Both the position numbers and the translations under genes were made by a program. A stretch of DNA of 6,283 nucleotides from CAMLHP01 sp035759745 (lineage in GTDB: Bacteria; Gemmatimonadota; Gemmatimonadetes; Gemmatimonadales; GWC2-71-9), in NCBI GenBank assembly GCA_035759745.1, contig DASTUF010000011.1:1-6283 (forward strand), in the 5' to 3' direction. The notes below the pieces were generated by a model. That model had not been told where the DNA came from. It ran no database searches and saw nothing but the letters and a program-made list of their open reading frames with translations. Positions 1 through 4,938 of this stretch are shown here, piece by piece. Within the stretch, counting starts at the first letter, position 1, and each line of letters begins with the position of its first letter.

Positions 1-54
1 CGCGGCGGTGGTGGTGGTGGCGGCGGCGGCAACACCTCGGGAGATGTGTCGTGA
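1..54 (+). CDS. C-terminal end of an upstream gene with polyglycine tail (partial)
   Basis: Reading frame 1 is open from the window edge and stops at TGA 52-54. It encodes 17 residues: an Arg, nine consecutive Gly, then NTSGDVS. The stop overlaps the GTG start of metG in a GTGA arrangement, the usual sign of one operon with coupled translation. Too little is visible to assign a family. In Bacillus the metS gene lies near holB and yaaT (PSP1-domain protein), so a PSP1/YaaT-like protein with a low-complexity tail is one possibility, but that rests on general gene-order knowledge and not on this sequence. The glycines are encoded by runs of GGT and GGC, a slippage-prone tract whose length may vary between strains. 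Confidence 0.6.
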   Translation, partial: RGGGGGGGGGNTSGDVS

Positions 55-1571
55 GCCGGTTCTTCCTCACCACGGCCATCGACTACGCCAATGGCGATCC
101 CCATCTCGGCCATGCCTACGAGAAGATGGGAGCCGACGCCATCGCCCGGTACCGGCGGCTTCGGGGCGATGACGTCTGGTTCCTCATCGGCATGGACGAG
201 CACGGCCAGAAGGTGGCGCAGACCGCGGCGGAACAGGGCATTACCCCGGCCGACCTTGCCGACTCGCTGGCGGAACGCTTCCAGGCCATGTGGCGCACGC
301 TGGGCATCACCCACGACCAGTTCATCCGCACCACCGCCGATGCCCATCGAAGCGGCGTCCAGGAGCTGATCGAGCGCATCTTCGAGCGGAACCCCGACGA
401 TTTCTACGAGCGGGCCTACTCCGGCTGGTACTGCGTCGGCTGCGAAGCCTTCAAGCAGGATGCGGAGATCGAGGATGGCCACTGCGTACTCCATCCCACC
501 CGTACGCTGGAGTGGGTGGAAGAGACCAACTGGTTCTTCCGGCTTTCGCGCTACCAGCAGTTCCTGCAGGATCTCCACCGCGATCACCCGGAGTTTCTGC
601 AGCCGGACAGCCGCCGGAACGAGATCCTGGGGCTGCTGGAACAGGGGCTCGAGGACATCTCCGCCAGCAGGGCGCGGCTGACGTGGGGAGTGCCCTTTCC
701 CCGCCCCACTTCATCGGGCGAACAGCAGATCACGTACGTCTGGTTTGACGCGCTGCCCAACTACTGGACCGCGACCCGGGTTCCCGGTTCCGGCGCGGAG
801 TGGCCGGCGCAGCTGCACGTCATCGGCAAGGACATCACCCGCTTCCACGCGGTGATCTGGCCCGCGATGCTGGAGGCAGCTGGGCTCCCGCTGCCGGAAC
901 GCGTCTGGGCCCATGGATTTGTCCAGTACCGGGGCGAGCGATTCTCGAAGAGCGCCGGCGCCCGGCTCGACCTGGCAGAGGCGATCGACCGGTTCGGGCC
1001 TGACGCGTTCCGTTATTTCCTGCTACGGGAAGTGCCGTGGGACAACGACGGCAACTTCAGCTGGGAGCGATTCGAGGAGCGCTACACGGCCGAACTGGCG
1101 GACGGCCTCGGCAACCTTGCCGCGCGGTCACTCACCATGCTGGCGAAGTACCGCGAGGGCGTGGTGCCGGTCGGCAACTCAACCGAGCTCGACCAGCAGG
1201 GGCTGGCCGCCGTCGATCGCTACGCCGCGGCGATGGACCGGCTGGACCTGCGGGCGGGCGCGGATGCGGCGTGGGAGCTGGTGACCGCGGCAAACCTGTT
1301 CGTGCAGCAACAGGCGCCGTGGGCTCTGGCCAAGGCGGGGCGCGATGCCGAGCTGGACGACGTGCTGGGCGCGCTGGCGCGCTGCCTCTACCAGCTTTCG
1401 CTACTGACCAGTCCGTTCCTGCCCCACACAGCGCAGCTGCTGTTCGAAGCGGTCGGAGCGACCGGCAACGCGGCTCACGCGGCGTGGGACACCCTCTCCA
1501 ACCCGCCCCTGGCAGGTGCCCGTACCACAGTCCCCGCGATCCTCTTTCCCAAGCCCGAGACCGTGTCCTAG
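51..1571 (+). CDS. metG: methionyl-tRNA synthetase (MetRS, short form)
   Basis: Cytoplasmic class Ia synthetase that attaches methionine to tRNA-Met and initiator tRNA. The 506-residue protein carries the HIGH-type signature HLGH at residues 18-21 and a KMSKS-type loop reading RFSKS at 297-301, so the second, catalytic lysine (K300) is kept while the first position is Arg. A single zinc knuckle is seen as C128-x2-C131 and C145-x2-H148. WFDA (231-234) and HVIGKD (256-261) are strongly MetRS-like. The helical anticodon-binding domain follows, with N415 and the P423-W424 pair typical of anticodon recognition. The protein ends soon after it, so the C-terminal EMAP/Trbp111-like tRNA-binding domain of longer MetRS forms is absent; such short forms are common and functional. 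The GTG start is supported by GGGAG at 39-43, seven bases upstream, and by the N-terminus beginning directly with the first Rossmann strand (RFFLTTAIDY). Translation is probably coupled to the preceding gene. Confidence 0.97.
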   Translation: MSRFFLTTAIDYANGDPHLGHAYEKMGADAIARYRRLRGDDVWFLIGMDEHGQKVAQTAAEQGITPADLADSLAERFQAMWRTLGITHDQFIRTTADAHRSGVQELIERIFERNPDDFYERAYSGWYCVGCEAFKQDAEIEDGHCVLHPTRTLEWVEETNWFFRLSRYQQFLQDLHRDHPEFLQPDSRRNEILGLLEQGLEDISASRARLTWGVPFPRPTSSGEQQITYVWFDALPNYWTATRVPGSGAEWPAQLHVIGKDITRFHAVIWPAMLEAAGLPLPERVWAHGFVQYRGERFSKSAGARLDLAEAIDRFGPDAFRYFLLREVPWDNDGNFSWERFEERYTAELADGLGNLAARSLTMLAKYREGVVPVGNSTELDQQGLAAVDRYAAAMDRLDLRAGADAAWELVTAANLFVQQQAPWALAKAGRDAELDDVLGALARCLYQLSLLTSPFLPHTAQLLFEAVGATGNAAHAAWDTLSNPPLAGARTTVPAILFPKPETVS

Positions 1572-1639
1572 CGATTCGCCAGAGCAATTTCCTGCAATTC
1601 GCTGCATGGCCAGTCTGTAAGCTATTGATTTTCAAGCAC

Positions 1640-1669
1640 TTGACTTGGGGGCCTGGTTCTTGACATACC
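1640..1669 (+). promoter_or_regulatory. candidate sigma-70-type promoter for the M23 peptidase gene
   Basis: In the metG-peptidase gap, TTGACT at 1640-1645 is followed after 18 bases by CATACC at 1664-1669. The -35 match is 5 of 6 and the -10 match only 3 of 6. A second -35-like box, TTGACA at 1660-1665 (6 of 6), pairs at 17 bases with CATCTT at 1683-1688 (3 of 6). The surrounding stretch, about 1575-1640, is noticeably more A+T-rich than the neighbouring genes, as expected for a promoter. A 10-bp perfect palindrome, CCGGTACCGG (1669-1678), lies at or just after the predicted -10 box and could be an operator or chance. No clear metG terminator is visible, so readthrough from metG is also possible. 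Confidence 0.35.
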
Positions 1670-1719
1670 CGGTACCGGAAGCCATCTTCCCTGCCTGAAA
1701 GTCCCGCCGTCCCGAGCAG

Positions 1720-1765
1720 TCTCTGGGGAGGTTGGGGAGGCAGGTTGCGGTTATCGCCCCAGAGA
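1720..1765 (+). promoter_or_regulatory. 9-bp inverted repeat in the leader of the M23 peptidase gene
   Basis: TCTCTGGGG (1720-1728) and CCCCAGAGA (1757-1765) are perfect reverse complements enclosing a 28-base G-rich loop. The 3' arm contains the only purine-rich, Shine-Dalgarno-like stretch close to the start (AGAGAAG, 1761-1767), and the structure ends 14 bases before the ATG at 1780. In RNA it could mask the ribosome site. The loop holds the second of two GGGGAGG copies (1725-1731 and 1734-1740), which look like strong Shine-Dalgarno sequences but have no suitable in-frame start at the right distance. The regulatory role is inference only. Confidence 0.35.
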
Positions 1766-1779
1766 AGCGAGTGGTGTGG

Positions 1780-2703
1780 ATGGCAAGAAAGCGCCGATGG
1801 ACAGTCGTGCTGGTTCCGCACGATTCCGAACCCTCGAAAATCGTCGAGGTTTCCTACTCCCTACTCAAGATCGCAGCCTCCGTGGCGACCGTCCTGGTCG
1901 GCACCGCGCTGCTGTTTGGGTATGCGAGCCTGTCCCAGTCCATCGACCTGAGCCGGACCGAGCGCCTGGCAGCCGAAAATGAGCAGTTGGCGACCCAGCT
2001 GGGTGAGCTCCATGGCAGGCTGCACCATCTGAGCGACACACTTGGCGCTCTTGCCACCCGCGACGAACAGATCCGCCTCCTCGCCAATCTCGACCCGATT
2101 CCTGACGAAGTCCGCGAAGCCGGCATCGGTGGCCCCGCCGGGACGACCAGGCAGACCACGAACGGCAGCGAACTGTCGCGCCGGGCAGACGAGATCCGGG
2201 TCGACATCAACGCCATGCTGCGCCGGGCCAACGTGCTGGCGGCGTCCTTCACCGAGGCCGCGGACAGCCTGGAGAACCACCGCGAGCGGCTGGCGGCGAT
2301 GCCGTCGTTCATGCCGACCCAGGGCTGGCTCACCAGCAACTTCTCGCGCGCCCGGCATCATCCGATTCTGGGCGTCGCCCGCCCGCATGAGGGCGTGGAC
2401 GTCACCGCCCCGGTGGGGACCCCTATCGAGGCGCCCGCCGCCGGCAAGGTGGTCGGCGCCGGCTGGGAAGCCGGCTACGGCAACGTGGTGACCATCGACC
2501 ACGGCTACGGCATCGAGACCAAGTTCGCCCACGCCTCCAAGCTGCTGGTGCGCCGGGGCGAGAAGGTCGAACGGGGAGAGCAGATCGCACTGGTGGGCTC
2601 GACCGGCCTCGCCACCGGCCCGCACCTGCACTATGAAGTGCACGTGAACGGACGGCCAGTGGACCCGCTGCGGTATGTGCTGCCGGAGGTGGTGACCGAC
2701 TAA
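1780..2703 (+). CDS. membrane-anchored M23 family (LytM-like) peptidoglycan endopeptidase
   Basis: Predicted zinc endopeptidase that cuts peptidoglycan cross-links outside the inner membrane. From the chosen ATG it has 307 residues: a basic cytoplasmic N-terminus (MARKRRWTVVLVPH), one membrane segment at about 28-51 without an obvious cleavage site, a periplasmic coiled-coil-prone region at about 57-105 and 130-175, and the M23 domain at about 182-301. All catalytic residues are present: zinc ligands H203 and D207 (HEGVD) and H284 (HLH), plus catalytic H251 and H282. It should therefore be an active enzyme, not an EnvC/NlpD-type degenerate activator. The frame stays open upstream to a TTG at 1732, but that codon directly abuts GGGGAGG with no spacing, and ATG 1780 gives a typical positive N-terminus before the membrane segment; GTG 1771 and 1774 are alternatives. 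The gene appears to be transcribed alone, from its own promoter or by readthrough from metG, and ends at the shared bidirectional terminator. An active site facing peptidoglycan suggests a role in wall growth or division. Confidence 0.93.
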   Translation: MARKRRWTVVLVPHDSEPSKIVEVSYSLLKIAASVATVLVGTALLFGYASLSQSIDLSRTERLAAENEQLATQLGELHGRLHHLSDTLGALATRDEQIRLLANLDPIPDEVREAGIGGPAGTTRQTTNGSELSRRADEIRVDINAMLRRANVLAASFTEAADSLENHRERLAAMPSFMPTQGWLTSNFSRARHHPILGVARPHEGVDVTAPVGTPIEAPAAGKVVGAGWEAGYGNVVTIDHGYGIETKFAHASKLLVRRGEKVERGEQIALVGSTGLATGPHLHYEVHVNGRPVDPLRYVLPEVVTD

Positions 2704-2726
2704 GTGAGAAGTGAGAAGTGAGAAGT
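2704..2726 (+). repeat. GTGAGAA heptamer tandem repeat (3 units plus GT), left arm
   Basis: Three perfect GTGAGAA units (2704-2710, 2711-2717, 2718-2724) followed by GT start on the base after the peptidase TAA stop. Each unit contains TGA. Because seven is not divisible by three, the three units place a stop in all three frames. Together with the preceding AA the tract (2702-2726) is a perfect 25-bp inverted match to 2775-2799. Confidence 0.95.
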
Positions 2727-2763
2727 AACGAGCCTCCGGTGCACTGGCACGCGGAGGCTCGTT
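2727..2763. terminator. bidirectional intrinsic terminator between convergent genes
   Basis: A perfect 12-bp inverted repeat (2727-2738 and 2752-2763, core GAGCCTCCG / CGGAGGCTC) flanks a 13-base loop. The loop can add a 4-bp GTGC/GCAC stem around ACTG. On the plus strand it is followed by a modest T-rich tail (TTTGCTTTG, 2762-2770), and on the minus strand by TTACTTCTCACTT. It lies between two convergent stop codons, so it most likely ends both the M23 transcript and the LemA operon transcript. Confidence 0.85.
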
Positions 2764-2774
2764 TGCTTTGATCG

Positions 2775-2804
2775 ACTTCTCACTTCTCACTTCTCACTTC
2801 TCAC
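2775..2804 (-). repeat. GTGAGAA heptamer tandem repeat (4 units plus GT), right arm, inverse orientation
   Basis: Read on the minus strand, four perfect GTGAGAA units (2804 down to 2777) and a trailing GT begin on the base after the lemA TGA stop (2807-2805). The arm mirrors the left arm on the other side of the terminator. Any LemA readthrough would meet TGA in every frame. The unit differs by one copy from the left arm (4 versus 3), as expected for a tract that changes length by slippage. Confidence 0.95.
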
Positions 2805-3371
2805 TCAGAACTCCACTTGCGGCACCTCCGTCGCCCCCTCCTCCGCCTCGAAGTACTCCCTCGGCGTCCCCATCCCGAACACCTTGGCCGTGATGTTGTA
2901 GGGGAAGCGACGAATGAAGCCGTTGAACTCGTTGACCGCCTCGTTGTAGTCCTGGCGGGCCACGCTGATGCGATTCTCGGTGCCTTCCAGCTGGGTCTGC
3001 AGCGCCAGGAAGTTCTCGCTGGAGCGCAACTCGGGGTAATTCTCCGCAATGGCGAGCAGTCGGCCGAGGCCGGCTGAGAGCTGGTTGTTGGCGGCGGACA
3101 TCTCGCCCACGTCACCAGCCTGCACGGCGCCGGAGAGCCGGGCGCGGGCATTGGCGATGGAGATGAATATCGTGTCCTCCTGCTTGGTAATCCCCTTGAC
3201 TGTCTCCACCAGGTTGGGAATCAGGTCACCGCGGCGTTGCAGCTGCGCCTGAATGTCACCCTGGGCCTTGTTGACCCGTTCGTCCATGGTCTGCATGGTG
3301 TTGTACCCGCAGCCACTGGTGGCGAGCGCCACGAGCAGCAGCGACGCGTACAGGGGCTTGACCCGCTTCAT
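2805..3371 (-). CDS. lemA: LemA family lipoprotein
   Basis: A 188-residue LemA-family envelope protein; the biochemical role of the family is not settled. The N-terminus (MKRVKPLYAS then a hydrophobic run) leads to a lipobox-like TSGC with C21 as the likely lipidated cysteine; Thr at -3 is less usual than Leu. The rest is alpha-helical and carries the family hallmarks: YNTMQ at 23-27, QLQRRGDLIPNLVETVKG at 43-60, YPELRSSENF at 112-121, an ARQDYNEAVNEFN helix at 138-150, and FPYNITAKVFGM at 157-168. Many LemA proteins keep an uncleaved N-terminal membrane helix, whereas this one appears to be lipid-anchored. It is the last gene of a three-gene operon. Its ATG follows the preceding TGA with no gap, and GGAG at 3380-3383 (inside the upstream gene) sits eight bases before the start. 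Its stop runs straight into the heptamer repeat. Confidence 0.93.
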   Translation of the reverse strand: MKRVKPLYASLLLVALATSGCGYNTMQTMDERVNKAQGDIQAQLQRRGDLIPNLVETVKGITKQEDTIFISIANARARLSGAVQAGDVGEMSAANNQLSAGLGRLLAIAENYPELRSSENFLALQTQLEGTENRISVARQDYNEAVNEFNGFIRRFPYNITAKVFGMGTPREYFEAEEGATEVPQVEF

Positions 3372-4097
3372 TCACGAATCTCCGTATTGAAAGTGATCCA
3401 CGTGGTGCGCGGCCCGCTCCACCATGGCCAGGTATTCCTCGAACTGCGCTGAGGTACAGGTCCACTCCGGCTCGGCGCGATGCCGCACCACGGCCAGCGA
3501 CCCTTCAGGCGAAGCCACCACCAGGAGGGCGACCTCGCGCACCACCCGCTCGGCATCCGACGGCGGGACCACCGGCCGGCGATGGAGCTCCAGCAGTGCG
3601 CGGTACAGCACCAGCAGGGTCGGCAGTGTATGGGTGGCCAGGGCGCCGAGCAGCTTCGGCTCCTGCTCCAGCAGGGCGAATCCCTGCCGGAGCCGGAGCA
3701 GCTTGCCCCGCAGCTCGCTCTCCAGCGCATGGCGCAACCCGGCCCGGTCCACTGTCGCTCCAGCCACGGGATCGGGGCCCCGCAGCATCTGGTAGGCGGC
3801 ACGGATGTCGGTCAGCTCCAGCGGGAACACGTCGTCGGCCTTGGCCCATTCCTCGCGCGTGATGATCAACGGCGGCACCGCCACTTTCTCGCGCCAGGCC
3901 CGGAAGGCGGGGCCCAGCGCGCGCAGCGTGGCGGGGCTCGCATCAGGGAGCAGGAGGAGCAAGTTGATGTCCGACGTCCGCTCGAAATAGTCGCCTCGGG
4001 CGGCCGAGCCGTACAGCACGGCGGAATAGCCGCCCTGCAGCACCCGGTCCGCCTCCCGCAGCAGCGGCTCCACGGCCGCCGCGATCTTCGGTTCCAT
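3372..4097 (-). CDS. nucleotidyltransferase-fold protein with altered metal motif
   Basis: A 241-residue soluble protein without a signal peptide, so probably cytoplasmic. Residues 26-50 (AVLYGSAARGDYF, then SDINLLLLL) match the minimal nucleotidyltransferase (MNT/KNT) signature GS-x(n)-DxD: G30-S31 and D43 are present, but the second aspartate is N45. No convincing third carboxylate strand is seen near residues 74-80 (VPPLIIT). The C-terminal half (about 115-235) is mostly helical, like the helical partner domain of such enzymes. Activity is uncertain: it may be a degenerate binding protein or belong to a subfamily that tolerates DxN. The ATG at 4097 is supported by GGGAGGG at 4106-4112, eight bases upstream, and overlaps the TPM stop by one base (TGATG). 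An in-frame extension further upstream would be a Trp/Arg-rich shadow of the polyglycine region and is rejected. It lies between TPM and lemA and is presumably co-expressed with both. Substrate unknown. Confidence 0.85.
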   Translation of the reverse strand: MEPKIAAAVEPLLREADRVLQGGYSAVLYGSAARGDYFERTSDINLLLLLPDASPATLRALGPAFRAWREKVAVPPLIITREEWAKADDVFPLELTDIRAAYQMLRGPDPVAGATVDRAGLRHALESELRGKLLRLRQGFALLEQEPKLLGALATHTLPTLLVLYRALLELHRRPVVPPSDAERVVREVALLVVASPEGSLAVVRHRAEPEWTCTSAQFEEYLAMVERAAHHVDHFQYGDS

Positions 4098-4936
4098 CAA
4101 AAGCGCCCTCCCGCGCCACCCCCGCTGAACCCGCCGCCGCCACCAAACCCGCCAAAGCCCCCTCCACCGCCCCAGCCGCCTCCCCAGCTGCCGCCACCGC
4201 CACCGCCACCGCCCCAGGGCCCGCCCCAATATATCCGCGGACCGCGACCCCCACGCCCGCCCCGGCGGCCACGCCTGGAGAGCATGGGCAACACGAAGAA
4301 GATGAGAAAGAAGAAGATCAGGGGCATCAACTGGCCCCAGCCCGAATTACCGCTCGGCTCGCGGGCGAGCGGGCGGGCATTGGCCAGCGCCGAGTCGGCG
4401 ACCCCGAAGCCTCGGGCAATTGCCGTAACCAGTGCCTCGGTGCCCTGCAGCATCCCCTCGCTGTACCGCTCATTGGCGAGGAGCGGAGCCATGACCCGCC
4501 GCTGGATGGTGCCCGCCAGGGCGTCCGGCACCACACCCTCGAGGCCGTCACCCACCTCGATCCGGATCTGTCCCGACTGGGGCCTCCCCTCCTGGCGCGG
4601 CACCAGCAGCAGGACCAGGCCCCGGTTGCGGAGGCTGTCTCCCACTTCCCCCTTCAATCCGACCCCCCACGAGCGCCCGATCCGGAGCGCTACCTCCGCC
4701 GCTTCGTGGTCGCCCACCGTCGGAAGGGTTACCACGGCTATCTCGGCGCCGGTCGCTGACAGCAGCCGCTCCACCAGCGAGGTCATGCGGGCCTCGTCGC
4801 CGGCATCGATCACGTTGGCGAAGTCGCTCACCCGGCCGGTGGGCCGGGCCGGCACGTACTGCTCTACCGACCGCTGGGCCCAGAGTGGCAGCAGCAGTAC
4901 AAGTTGTAGCAGCCCGGCGAGCCCGATAGCTTTCAT
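4097..4936 (-). CDS. TPM-domain (YgcG/Psb32-type) membrane protein with polyglycine tail
   Basis: A 279-residue secreted or membrane protein. Residues 1-20 form a signal peptide with likely cleavage after LWA. The TPM domain (about 34-178) shows RVSDFANVID (35-44), the AEIAVVTLPTV strand (64-74), DSLRNRGLVLLLV (100-112) and IRIEVGDGLEGVVPDA (124-139), all typical of the family found in YgcG and plant TLP18.3/Psb32. A membrane helix at about 202-219 precedes a basic stretch and a tail (236-279) that is mostly Gly with scattered Trp and Phe, a common ending for YgcG-like proteins. TPM proteins are linked to acid phosphatase activity in plants and to membrane stress in bacteria; the exact role here is unknown. 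It heads the operon with the NTase-fold gene and lemA. I chose ATG 4936 because it begins a normal signal peptide (MKAIGLAGLL) and has GGA six bases upstream; ATG 4954 would add six residues (MRIGSR) and overlap the divergent gene. Confidence 0.9.
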   Translation of the reverse strand: MKAIGLAGLLQLVLLLPLWAQRSVEQYVPARPTGRVSDFANVIDAGDEARMTSLVERLLSATGAEIAVVTLPTVGDHEAAEVALRIGRSWGVGLKGEVGDSLRNRGLVLLLVPRQEGRPQSGQIRIEVGDGLEGVVPDALAGTIQRRVMAPLLANERYSEGMLQGTEALVTAIARGFGVADSALANARPLAREPSGNSGWGQLMPLIFFFLIFFVLPMLSRRGRRGGRGGRGPRIYWGGPWGGGGGGGGSWGGGWGGGGGFGGFGGGGGFSGGGAGGRF

Positions 4937-4938
4937 CC

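Noticed and set aside
1572..1640. Intrinsic terminator after metG
   Set aside because: Only weak, short complementarities (for example GCGA near 1571 with TTCGC near 1600) and no T tract after them; not a convincing terminator.
1732..1779. TTG 1732 as start of the M23 peptidase
   Set aside because: The purine-rich GGGGAGG touches the TTG with no spacing, and the extra 16 residues add nothing typical of the family; ATG 1780 gives the expected basic N-terminus.
1132..1821. Minus-strand open frame of 229 codons over the metG end and the following gap
   Set aside because: Arg/Pro-rich composition typical of an antisense shadow, no family motif, and it crosses the promoter-like region of the real downstream gene.
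1861..2790. Minus-strand open frame of 309 codons opposite the M23 peptidase
   Set aside because: Antisense shadow in G+C-rich DNA; the peptidase frame holds all catalytic residues. The shadow would also start inside the right heptamer arm.
2702..2807. Heptamer arrays as a CRISPR array or mobile-element ends
   Set aside because: Units are only 7 bp with no spacers. The inverted arms enclose just a terminator, with no transposase, and there is no flanking target duplication beyond the repeat itself.
4098..4229. N-terminal extension of the NTase-fold protein to an upstream ATG (44 extra residues)
   Set aside because: The extension is a Trp/Arg-rich shift of the polyglycine coding region of the TPM gene, and ATG 4097 has a good ribosome site (GGGAGGG, 8 bases).
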